In this document: in pieces, positions 23,222-34,097 of the stretch
Position numbering within the stretch: position 1 is the first letter of the stretch
Layout of the letters: each line of letters opens with the position of its first letter
Assembly (NCBI RefSeq): GCF_000346465.2
Contig: NC_034016.1
Location: 5,097,606 to 5,161,605 of the forward strand
DNA from: Prunus persica
Taxonomy: Eukaryota; Streptophyta; Magnoliopsida; Rosales; Rosaceae
Reading direction: 5' to 3'
DNA: 64,000 nucleotides
Made by a program: the position numbers and the translations under genes
Notes under the pieces: generated by a model
Seen by the model: only the letters and a program-made list of their open reading frames with translations
What the model was told of the DNA's origin: nothing
Database searches by the model: none

Positions 23222-26200
23222 ATGGTTTCTCAACAACAAACTAAGGATTCTGGCTCCAAGAAGCTTGGAATGGTAGCTCCTCAAGACAAGTCTTCGAAGG
23301 AGATGAAGTCTTCGAAGAAGATGAAGTTTGCTTCATCATCTGCTGAGACAGAACCAACCAGCCAGACAACAATCTCTGATGATTCAAAGACTGGTCGAGG
23401 TATGAGCACAATGCCTCATGTTGTGAAGAGAAAGCTTCAGAAACTGAGGCCAATTGTTGAGTACAATAAAAGGGGGAAAGGTGTTGGCCAAGCACATATT
23501 GAGATGCAGTCGTATATTGGTGTGTTGGCACGCTCCAGGATCCCACTTGTGGACAAGAAATGGTCCCAAATCCCCAAGGATATAAAGGAGCAGATTTGGG
23601 AAGCAGTTGACATGGCTTTTGTCGTAGGCCAAGGGGGCAAGACCTCTGTTTTAGCTTCTGCTTCCAAGAAATGGAAGGATTTCAAGTCTACACTAACGAG
23701 GCATTATATCCTTCCATACACCAATGACAGGGAGAAATTAAGCCAACCCCCTGAAACATATAAATTCATAGAGAAAGCACAATGGGATGCTTTTGTAGCT
23801 TCAAGGCTATCCAAAGATTTTGAGTCTGTGCATTCTCAACATGCACAGATTAGGGAGAAACTCGAGTACAATCATCGATTGTCTCGAAAAGGATATGCTG
23901 GATTGGAGGATCAATTGGAGGAAACCATGCCTGGGGTAGAAATTGATCGATCTACCTTATGGAAGAGAGCTAGACAGGGCAAACATGGTAACATCCCTGA
24001 TCCAAAGGTGGCAGAGAAAGCAAAATTAATTGTAAGCCTACTATCACTCTGTTTTAAATTTTTATTAAACTGTGAATTATTCTTATTACGTCGTATGTTA
24101 TATTTTTCGTCGTGTGAATGATATTACCACGTCGAAAAGTTTTTAAAAACGTCGTTAAAGGTCTAAATAGGAATCACTACTAATTTTCTGTAATTATAGC
24201 ATAAGACGTCGGTGGTTCATTTTCGCGTCGTTTGAATGATATTACCACGTCGAAACTTTTTTAAAAACGTCGTTAACGGTCTAAATAGGAATCACTACTC
24301 TGTTTTCTTTAATTATAGCATAAGACGTCGGTTGTTTATTCATTTCGTCGTTTTAAATAAATAACCACGTCGGTATAACTACCGTCGTGATAAGTTATAA
24401 TAACGTCGGTTTATACGTTATTGCGTCGTGTGAAATTATATAATACGTCATTTGTACATAAATAACCGTCGTGTGTTTTTTTGTTTATCTTTGTTTTAGG
24501 ATGAATTGCAGAAACAAGTCTCGGAAGGCAAAGTCAGAGTAGATGGCAGCAATGATGTGCTGACCATGGCTTTGGGCCCCGAGCATCCAGGCAGAGTGAG
24601 GGGAGTTGGTGCTGGTGTTTCCCCAAGGCAATATTTCTATTTGCCCAAACCACAGAGGGTGAGCTTTGACGACCGTTTGAAGGACAGTTTAAGAGTTCTC
24701 CTTCAAGAAGAGACTAAAAAGATGGAGGCTAAGGCAAGGGAAGAGGCCTTAAGGATGGAGGCTAGGACAAAACAATTGGTAGAGGCTGAGAGGGAGCATT
24801 TCCTGAGTCAGCTTTCCCAATTAATTCCCAATTTTGATCCAAGCATGCTTAAACCAAGAATTAGCCAAAGCCCCAAAAATCCAATGTCTGACAAAGCTAG
24901 CTGCTCTGGAGGTGATGTGAGATCCCTACATTTGGAGGATGATACTGCCAAAATGGGGAAACATCAGCCAGATGAAGAGAAGGAAGAAGAAAAAAGAGAT
25001 GAAGAGAAGGAAGAAGAAAAGGAGAAAGAAGATGAAGAAAAGCATGACGACAAGGTATGTTCACATAACTTTGCCTTTTTTATTTGTTTTTCAAAATTTC
25101 AGACGTCGATATTTTTATTTAATCCGTCGTTTGTTTACAACTTAGACGGCGGAATTTGTTTAAGACGTAATAAAATATTTAAACGACGGTTTTTTCACCG
25201 TCGTTTAAATGGTTTCAGACGACGCTTTATTCATAAAACCGTCGTCTTTATTGAATTACCACGACAGTTTTTTCACCGTCGTTTAAATACTTTTAAGACG
25301 ACATTTTATTCCTTAAACCGTCGTCTTTATTGAATTACCACGTCATTTTTTTTATTTCTTTAAACAAGTTATTGAAGTTGGTGATTATTCAAATATGGAG
25401 GCGCCATCTTCTTTAAAAACCCTTTGTCGTTTTGTGGAAACGACACTCCTGCCTGAGGATAAGACACTCCAATTTACAATTGATAAGGAGGTGTTTGGTG
25501 GTGAGCGCGATACCTTCCTCCTGCCTGAAGATATTACACAATTTGCAGGCATGGAAGAAATTGGAGCTACTGTATTGGCTGTATATATGAGGTTTGTACT
25601 TCTAAAATAATACCTCGTTGGTTTATATATTGCGTCGTCTTAACTAACTAACCACGTCGTCTTAACTAACTACCGTCGTGATAAATATATTATAACGTCC
25701 TCATCTATTTCAGTACGTCGTGTGAAATATTATAATACGTCGTTTTTTTATACATAACCGTCGTGTTTTTTTGTGCTGACTTGTTTATATTATTTTATGT
25801 ATTTAGGTACTTACACGATGTTTTGAAACAAGCCAATATGTGCAGCATGGTTGGCTTTATCGACCCTGCTACAGTTAGTGCCAACTCTGGCACAATAACT
25901 GAAAGATCACGACTGGTAGCAGCTCGACTTCAGAAGACAGACGGTGAACAGATTTTCATGATGCCTTACAATCCAGGGTTAGTCTCCTTAGGATTTTGTT
26001 TTTATGATTTTCAATAAATGACAGCTTATAAACTAACCACGTCGGTGTTTTATTTTATTTAGTCGTTTGAAACTACTAACCACGTCGGTATTTATTTATC
26101 GTCGTGATAAATATAATGTCGTCGTTATCTACTTTATTTCGTCGTGTGAAATACTATAATACGTCGTTTTTGTAAATAACCGTCGTTTTTATATTAATTT

Positions 26201-26764
26201 TGTGCAGCCGTCATTGGATCTTACTGATTGTAAGAGCAAAGAAGGAGACCGTCTATTTTCTGGATCCTCTGCCAGGTCATCGTGTGGTCGACGAAGAGGC
26301 AAAAAATATCGTGAACAGTGCTTTAAAAATATATAATACCCACATAGCCCGAGCACGACGTAAAAATGTAATTTGGAAAACTCTCTCAGGCACACCAAAG
26401 CAACCCAGCAATGTCGAATGCGGGTACTATGTGATGCGCTTCATGAGGGACATCATCATGGATCCTTCCTTGGGGTTTGAGAATAAGGTAAGAAGAAATT
26501 ACCTTCATACATTTCACGTCGTTTTTTGTATTATCAACGACGGTCATGTAAAATTAACGTCGTTGAATGGATATACTACGTCGGTTATGAAAAATATCGT
26601 CGTCTGTGATTGAATTTCTTTTTATTTATAAACCCTAATAGTCATTGTTTATGCAGTATGCCAAGGGAAACCAGGAAGCTTCATACCCCCAAGAAGCCAT
26701 TGATGAAGTCCGGAATGAATGGGCAGAGTTTGTTTTCCAAATTATTAAACAGGGCAATTATTGA
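23222..26764 (+). pseudogene. CACTA TNPA-like (Transposase_24)-Ulp1 protease fusion gene, copy 1
   Basis: Six exons fit: 23222-24031, 24500-25054, 25368-25591, 25807-25977, 26208-26487, 26657-26764 (715 codons, phases consistent). Exons 1-2 match plant Ptta/En/Spm Transposase_24 proteins (EHPGRVRGVGAGVSP near residue 290), followed by a coiled coil (KMEAKAREEALRMEARTKQL) and a Glu/Lys-rich stretch. Exons 3-6 form a C48/Ulp1-type cysteine peptidase with H589 (RHWILLIV), D606 (FLDPL), Q652 and C658 (VECGYYVMRFM) all present. ATG 23222 is the first ATG after a good acceptor. The exon 3 acceptor reads AAACAA|G here, but AACAG|G in the other copy, so normal splicing would be lost or shift by one base. 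TNPA-type proteins bind subterminal repeats; Ulp1 enzymes cleave SUMO-like conjugates. Either role here is inferred. Confidence 0.85.
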
Positions 26765-27418
26765 ACACTTGATATTTATGTATAATGTACAAATTTTCTC
26801 TATAATATGTAATGTAAAAATTTGTTGAGGTTTTCTTAAATTAAAAAAAAAACAAACATACAAATTGCTTAACCGACGTGTAATACTTTTCCAACGACCT
26901 AATAAAGTCAAAAACCGTCGTATTTTGTTGTTTCGTGTTTTAAACAAATACGACGTAAAAATATAGTTAGACGACGTTCTTTGAACAATTGAGTCGTTTA
27001 TGGTTTACAACATCTTCAATTTCTTAAGGGTTCAGGGTATCATCGACGACGTTTATGTAACGACAGCGGTTAAGTCGTGGAATATATATTTTACGTCGTA
27101 TAGTTAAATAGCCGCCATGGTTTCTCATTTTAACGACGTCATTTTAACGACTTAGTAGTCTATTACAATTTACAACGTCTACAATTTATTAACACCGACG
27201 TGGTTTGTTGTTGTGGTAAGAATATTTTATTATTTTTATATCAAAATATTCAAAATAAATTTAAAATAAATCAGAAAATTGAAAAGTCAACTCCTATGAA
27301 GTCATTAATATATTTTCTTCCACATAAACCTTGAAAAAATTCATTTTGAATAACAAAAATTTAAAATGATCATCCAAAACAAAATTGTTTTGATGAGTCA
27401 TAAAATCACTTCTAGTTT

Positions 27419-27461
27419 TATGGTTTAGGGTTTAGAGTCTAGGGTTTAGAGATTAGGGTTG
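27419..27461. repeat. Short degenerate telomere-like run (TTTAGGG-type)
   Basis: 'ggtttagggtttagagtctagggtttagagattaggg' within the inter-gene region of copy 1; its mirror lies near 45438-45500 in copy 2. Too short and degenerate to be a true telomeric insertion. Confidence 0.5.
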
Positions 27462-28156
27462 TTATTTATTGGGGTTTATTTTTAAAGTATAATTTTTGGG
27501 TAGTCTAGGGTATATGTTAGGCTTTAAAACAATAAAACCTTTTATAAACTTAATTTTTTAAATTGTATAATTTAGTTTTATGGGTTTAGGGTATTAATTT
27601 TTAACGACGGTGGTTGCGTCGTGGAATACATATTTTACGTCGTACAGAAAAACATACGACATGGTTTACGCTTTAAACGACGTCATTTTAATATGTAAGT
27701 CGGTTTATATAATTTACAGCGTCTTTAATTTCTTAACACCGACGTGGTTTTTCAGTCGTCGTTATATAAAAAATTCAAAATAAATTTAAAATTAATCCGA
27801 AAAATGAAGCTTCAAAATGAACGGCTATACGTTCTTAATCCGAAAAATGAAGTTTCCATCGTGGAATATTAAATTTACGTCGGTACTTGTAGAACTTTCG
27901 CCTTGGTTTTTCTTTCGACGTTTTAAAACGCGCGAGCTCTAAAAATTTTCGCGCGACCTAAATTTTTTTAGATTTGGCTCTTATTCTTATACTTCGAACC
28001 CTGAAACCTAAAATTTTCAGATTTCGCGCGACATAACATTTCGCTCTCTCACTTCTGCTCTAATTAAAAGTTGCACCCTCCAGGCTCCGTCGAATCTGTG
28101 AGCTCGTCCAACCTGTAAGTACAAACCCTATCTTCCCCTTGTAAATTCATTGAATG

Positions 28157-28555
28157 ATATTAGGTTGTTTTGTTAAAGGGTTTTATGTGTATGCTTTGCG
28201 ATCTGTTAATAATGTGCTTATAGGTATGGGTTCATGAATTTTCTGTTTAATGGGTTCATGACAAGATCAAATAAAGGTGTACTTTTGCTGGAAATCAACA
28301 CAAAAAGACACAACGTCCATCCAACCACGCCTGAATCTGGGCTTTCCTTTGCTCAAACCGCTCTGGAGAAGGTGCAAAGTGCACCAATGATGGGGAGCAA
28401 ATAGTACCTACGAAGGAAGAAACTGATAATGAAGATGGGGATTCGAGTGATGATTCTAGTAACGATTCGAGTTATATTAGGTTGTTTTGTTAAAGGGTTT
28501 TATGTGTATGCTTTGCGATCTGTTAATAATGTGCTTATAGGTATGGGTTCATGGA
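28157..28555 (+). repeat. Direct repeats flanking a segment found only in copy 1
   Basis: An ~80-bp block starting 'atattaggttgttttgttaa' occurs at 28157 and 28474 (period 317 bp). Copy 2 has only one such block (around 44680-44760). The ~210 bp between the repeats has no counterpart there. It holds an open frame from ATG 28258 to TAG 28402-28404 (48 aa), and in another frame an acidic run (DNEDGDSSDDSSNDSS). Confidence 0.7.
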
Positions 28556-29063
28556 TTTTCTGTTTAATGGGTTCATGGATTACATTATCTGTTATGTTGA
28601 ATTGGGAATGGATTTAATTTTGTCGTATCTTTTAATCACCCTATGTTATGTTGAATTGGGAATGGATTTATTGTTTTCATGCTTGGTTTCATGTATATGT
28701 TGGTTTCTTGCTTGGTTTCATATATATGTTGTGTTCTTAATGAGTTTTGTGTTCTTGAAAATAAACTGAGACACGACGAATTTTAAGGCATACGACGACG
28801 ATTACACGACGGTTTTTTTAAACTACCGTCGTTGTATTACTTATACACGACGGTTTTTTCATAAACCGTCGTTTGTATTACTTATAATAGACGACGTCTG
28901 TTGAAAATCCGTCGTCTATATATGCCAAATACGTCTGTTTTTGTTTAAAACCCGTCGTCTCTGTTGTGTATTACTTGCGATTAGATCATTGTATAATCTA
29001 CTATAGTGATGGTCATTGCCTGTATTTTCACTTTATTATAGATAATAGGTTATAGTGTCGGAG

Positions 29064-29173
29064 ATGGATAAGTCATGGATGCACTCGGATAGAAGATCGA
29101 AGGCATATGAATTTGGGGTGGAAGCATTTTTGAACTTTGCTGTAGAAAATCTTCTAACTACAACACATATCCG
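29064..29173 (+). pseudogene. TNP2 transposase stub (5' end only), copy 1
   Basis: From ATG 29064 the first ~36 codons (MDKSWMHSDRRSKAYEFGVE…) equal the start of the TNP2 gene in copy 2, with an upstream acceptor-like TTATAG. At CCG 29171-29173 the sequence jumps to the element's 3' subterminal region. The same CCG/CGG occurs at both breakpoints in copy 2 (40699-40701 and 44062-44064), so about 3.36 kb was removed with 3-bp microhomology. Confidence 0.92.
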
Positions 29174-29509
29174 ACGTCTTAAAGCAACGTAACAATGAAG
29201 AACCACGACGCTATTGTGAAGCAATTATTCAGGATATCACGTCGGGGAAGGATTAAGAACCGCCATGTAATTCAAAATAACACGACTCCAATCCCATAAT
29301 ACCGACGTCTAAAAAACGAGATATATAATCTGAACGTTAAAAAATACGACGTCATCATACATTTTTCACGTCGCAAGTTCTTTTATAAACGAAGAGGAAC
29401 GAAATGAATTCCGACGGAAATTCATTATAACCGCCGTCTAATAACAATTAAACGACGTTATTTGTAATACGGCTCTCATCATAATCAACGCCGTCTATAT
29501 GTTCTGTAA

Positions 29510-30480
29510 TACGGCTCTCATTTATTTGGAACCGACGTTGTTTAGAAGTTCAACGTCGTCTATATTATTAAGTGCGTCGTGAGTAATGATGATAGATATA
29601 AATACAACGTCGACTATATAAATGCCACCGACGTTGTTTCGCATTTCAACGTCAACTGTATAAATACATACGTCGTAAATAATGACACTGACAACTATTT
29701 TCACGTCATCTTTTTTAGAAAAATCGAAGTGGAAAATTTATTTCACGACGGTTGTTTGTAAATAAGAGACGTAGCATATTTCAATAACGTCGTCTTCTCA
29801 TGTATTTAAAGACGTCATATTTTTTCTTGTCGTGTAAATTATATTTAATGGCGTAGTATTTTAGTTGTCGTCGTTGTATGTATATCTTGCGGCCTTGTTC
29901 TTTTAACATGTGTCATATTTTTCCTTTTTAACGACGGTGATTTGTTTGAGTTGGTCGTCTATTCTCATCCTCGACTATTTTCTAGAACTTTAGCAGACTA
30001 AACACGTCTGTTTTTATTATTTTCCGACGTTGTTTTATTTAACAACGTCTAATATTTATCGTCGTTGTTTGTTTCTGAAAATATGACGTATAAATTTTGT
30101 AATACGACTCTCATATATTTGTAACCGACGTTGTTTCGTTTTTCAACGTCTACTCTATAAATACATACGTCGTAAATAATGACACTGACAACTATTTCCA
30201 CGTCATCTTTTATCAAAAAATCGAAGTGGAAAATTAATTTTACGACGGCTGTTTTTATATATGCGACGTAGTAGGTATCAATAACGTCGTCTTCTAATGT
30301 ATTTAAAGACGTCAAATTTTTTATTGTCGTGAAAATGATATTTAACGGCGTCGTATTTTTATTTTCGTCGTTGTATGTCTATCTTGCGGCCTTGTTCTCT
30401 TAATATGTGTCATATTTTTCCTTTTTAACGACGGTTTTTTTAGAGAGTTGGTCGTCTATTCTCATCCTCGACTGCTTTTT
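29510..30480. repeat. ~497-bp direct duplication in the 3' subterminal region
   Basis: 'acatacgtcgtaaataatgac' occurs at about 29667 and 30164, and the surrounding ~400 bp align (…tcttgcggccttgttct…, …cgtcgtcttct…). The same pair appears reversed in copy 2 (about 39460-40250). Rich in CGTCG-type motifs. Confidence 0.8.
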
Positions 30481-30663
30481 TAGATCTTTTTGCAGTACAA
30501 AGACGTCGTTTTGTATTTGTTGATGACGTTGTATATTTTAACAACGACGGCGATTTAGCGTCGTGGTTTATGAGGGAAAAGATGACGGTGGATTCCACGA
30601 CCATTGAAAAACCGAATACACGACGGTGATTTACCGTCGTCTTTTTGCTTTTTTGTAGTAGTG

Positions 30664-31115
30664 TTCTGAGTTTTCACAAAATGATGTAGGGGTCTCTATT
30701 CTTTGGAATGAGTTATGTTCACATTCTCTGTGAAGGATGTCCATTATTTCATAAGAGGATGTTCAATGTATTCATATGCCTATTACCTTCGTATATGTGA
30801 TTGGGGGCCTAAGAAATATCTAAAGAAACATGATTGTTTGGTTAAATCCCAAAAAAGTGGAGAGGAATGAATAAATTGGGTATTAAGTCCAATAATAACC
30901 AGGTTTTGGTGTGTCTTTCTCTGAAGCTGTGTATTCTGTGCATAAGCTTATATTGAGAAACCTTTTTCGTGGGAATTGTTAGATGGATCTCATACCAGTT
31001 ATATGCTTTTCTAGACCATAGATATCTCAAATTTTTTTTTTTTTTTTTTAGAAAATAAAAAAAAATAGTTGTTAATCTTTTTTTTTCCTTATGGTTTTTT
31101 TTGTTGTTGAGATAT
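30664..31115. other. Spacer; no gene recognised
   Basis: AT-rich DNA between the end of CACTA copy 1 and a TIR element, with poly-T runs. Nothing identifiable. Confidence 0.45.
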
Positions 31116-32052
31116 TTAGTCATATACCCATTATTCTTCCCCCCTCTCCTCTCTTCTCTTCCTTTCTTCCTCCTTTCACCTCTTCCCCCATTTTCAAAGA
31201 CAAAGGGTTTTCCCTATTTGTCTTAGTTTTATTATGATTTGCATCCAACCATTATTGGCGGCTGCGGCTCAGCGTCGGATCTTCACCTGCATTTCGGCGT
31301 CAGATCTCCACCACCATCTTTTTTGCAATTTCTTTATGTTTGGAATAAGTTGCAGAGACTCTTTGGGTTCTCTGTGTAGTTTTCACCTCTCCTTTTGTGA
31401 GAGTTTTTCATCTCTCCCTTGTGAGAGCTTTTCATCTCTCCTTGGTGAGAGTTTTATTTGTATTATTATGGCTTGGTTTTTTCAAGCTTTATCTCTTTTT
31501 TATTATTCTAAGTTTGCAATCTTAATTGGGATGCCTATGCCAGAGTTTCTTCGATCTTGCCTGATCGTTGGTGGAGACATACCTGATTTTCTTAATTTTG
31601 ATATTAGACCGCTCCGTTATTGTAATGGCCCTTTTGTGGCTAGTTTGTATTGGCCCTTTGTGGCTAGTGGCTTTTTTGGCTGAATTATGAATGCAATCAT
31701 AGAATTTCTCAAAAAAAAAAAAAAAAAAAGTCATATACCCATTATTAGCACTAAAACTATAAATAAAGCCTACACAATTTAATTTTTATAAACAAACCCA
31801 AAAAATGACAGCTGGCCCTATTGAATTTAATTTTGATTATTAAATTACTTTGATGCCCTATTGAGTGTTTTGGGCTTTTTTATTAAGTTTTGGGGTTGGG
31901 TTATCAATGGCAGTTTTGTAATTTAAAAGAAGTTAAAAGTCTTTGTGCTATGTTGTAAATGGGCTTTGGGCATGTTTAAAAAGTCCATTTCTTATAGGGT
32001 TTTTTTTAAAAAAATTTGGGCTCCTATATTGGGTATAATAGTGAATCTCCCT
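31116..32052. mobile_element. TIR element related to 11606-13608, disrupted by a retroposon
   Basis: Left end 'ttagtcatatacccattatt' and right end, reversed, 'ttcactattatacccaatat' pair with each other and with the ends of the GRP-carrying element. Shared interior phrases include 'tttgggctttttt' and 'gggcatgttt'. A poly(A) retroposon splits the left TIR. Target duplication not resolved. Confidence 0.45.
31136..31729 (+). mobile_element. Poly(A) retroposon (LINE-like or retrocopy) with long TSD
   Basis: A ~590-bp segment ends in 19 A's and is bracketed by the perfect direct repeat 'gtcatatacccattatt' (17 bp, 18 if the preceding A counts) at 31118-31135 and 31729-31746. Long TSD plus poly(A) tail is the mark of target-primed reverse transcription. 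An open frame of 149 codons (31234-31683) with three repeats of SFSSL(P/L)(C/G)ES type matches no family I know, so it could be a 5'-truncated LINE tail or a processed transcript. Confidence 0.75.
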
Positions 32053-32589
32053 TCTTTTTTTTCATTTTTTTTTTCATTTGTACCAGGTCAGAAAAATGAG
32101 ATGATTGTCATGAGGCAGATTGTTGCTTTGAATGTGCTAGAGGAGTAGCATATTTGGTGCAATAAGCTTATACTTGCTCGTATTTTCTTTCTTTCAACTA
32201 TGTGATGGTTCAATTATACTTGCTGGTATTTTCTTTCTTTCTTTAACTTGATATTGTTTTGTGTGATCAGTTGTGTCGTGTGGTGGATGTTTTGTATGAA
32301 ATATATCCACATAACCATTATTAGGACGAATAATTACTTGTATGATGTGTGAAGTGGTTTTTTATTTTCTGTCCTCATTGTTTTGTGATGTATATTGATT
32401 CCCGTATCCATATTAATTCATCCATGTCTGTGGACTTTTCAAGGAACGACAAAAATAAGCCATTATGGATAAAGAATGGGTGTACTTTTCAAGGTTAATT
32501 TTAAAGTCCCAAACTTTAGATATTAAGATAGTGTATATTACATATATAATTCCTTAGTAAAATGATGAGTTTTTTTTTTTTTTTAAATT
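32053..32589. other. Spacer; no gene recognised
   Basis: T-rich sequence leading into the transposase relic at 32590. It may include the 5' part of that old CACTA element, but I see no motif that proves it. Confidence 0.4.
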
Positions 32590-33589
32590 TTTTTATAGAG
32601 ATTCTAGAGTATATCGTAATGCGGCCAAAAGGTTTGTTGATACGGTTCAAGCTAATAACGGGGATCCATAAAAGATTCAATGCCCTTGCAGTTGTTGTTT
32701 AAACCTACAACATCACCATCATGGTATAGTTTATGGGCACTTGGTCATGAATGGAATGGATCCTACGTTTACTAGGTGGATCTTTCATGGGGAAGAACCA
32801 AGTTCATCAGTACAAGATGAATATAGAGAAATGCTAGAGACATATTTTCATGTATAGAGATGCATTCCTTCATGATGATGATGTTGTTGAACCTACACAA
32901 GATAGAGAAGAACTGAATTTTAAAATTTTAGTGGATGACGCAGAACTTCCCTTATACACAGGTTGTTCTTACACAAAGATGTCTGCAATTGTTGTCTTAT
33001 ACAAGTATAAGGCTAGGCATAGTCTAACTGATATAGCTTTTGACGGGCTTCTTCGTCTTCTTCATGGTTTTCTACCACATGATAACAGACTTCCAAATTC
33101 TTTATATGCAACCAAAAAATTACTCAATGATTTTGATTGAGGATATGAGAAGATACATGCTTGTGTGCAAGATTGCTGTTTATTTAGAAAAGATTTAAAG
33201 GACAGGGAGACATGTCCAAAGTGTGGTTCTTCACGGTGGAAAATTAATGAACGTACCAAAAAAATTCAACAAGGAGTCCCTACAAAGATCTTGCGTTACT
33301 TTCCAATCATACCAAGATGTAGGAGAATGTTCAAGTCACCGATACACTAATAGAAGTCATGACGGCAAGATGCGACATCCAGTTGACGCATTGGCATGGA
33401 ATAAGATTGATAATAAGTGGCCTTCTTTTGCTTCAGATCCACGTAATCTTAGACTCAGCCTTTCATTCGATGGATTTTATCCTTTCGGTGATCTTAGTTC
33501 TAAATATAGTTGTTGGCCCGTGATTTTGGTTGCATATAATCTCCTCTCATCTCTATGCATAAGGAGAATTTAATGTTGACATTACTCAT

Positions 33590-34016
33590 TGTAATACCCC
33601 GAAAAATTCAAGGTGGATTTTCATATTTTAGTGAAAAATAATATTATGGTGAAGAATGATTTTGGGTATTTTATCAAGTGATTTTTTATGAAGATTATTA
33701 AATTAAGTGTGTTTAATTTGAAGTTGGACAAACATGACCAAAATGCCCTTATGTGTGGATAATTACCAAAATATCCTTGTAGGCCAAAAAAAAAAAAAAA
33801 CCAAAAAGAAGCCACCGTGTAAGCCAAGCTTTTGTTATTCTCTTCATTCTTCCCCCCTTCCCTCTTTCTCTTCAAAAAAATCTGATTTTGGGGATTAGTT
33901 GTTCATCTATTGGGGGGGGTGAGTCACCTAGTCTAAGTGGTGAGTCACTAGCCTAAGGGATTTTTCTTGATGAAGCTAAGAACTAGGGGAGGTAAGTTGT
34001 GGTAGGAGGGAGAAGA

Positions 34017-34097
<81 letters not shown>

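Larger units (their letters stand above)
20156..30663 (+). mobile_element. Large CACTA element, copy 1 (TNP2-deleted)
   Basis: Begins CACTACTACAAAAAG and ends CTTTTTTGTAGTAGTG; TTC is duplicated at 20153-20155 and 30664-30666. Length 10.5 kb. Subterminal and intergenic DNA is filled with short CGTCG/CGACG motifs (ACGACGG, ACGTCGT, CCGTCGT). Contents in order on the plus strand: captured RPN6 fragment, a six-exon Transposase_24-Ulp1 gene, then the first ~110 bp of a TNP2 gene that ends at an internal deletion. Compared with the opposite-facing copy at 39136-53005 it lacks about 3.36 kb. It cannot transpose by itself. Confidence 0.95.

Noticed and set aside
27419..27461. Interstitial telomere
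   Set aside because: Only a few degenerate TTTAGGG-like units, inside the transposon and mirrored in its second copy.
29510..30480. Protein-coding frames in the CACTA 3' subterminal duplication
   Set aside because: The frames (60-88 codons) follow the CGTCG repeat pattern, appear on the strand opposite to the transposon genes and lack any domain.
31234..31683. 149-codon protein gene
   Set aside because: It lies wholly within a poly(A) retroposon with a long TSD and matches no family I can name.
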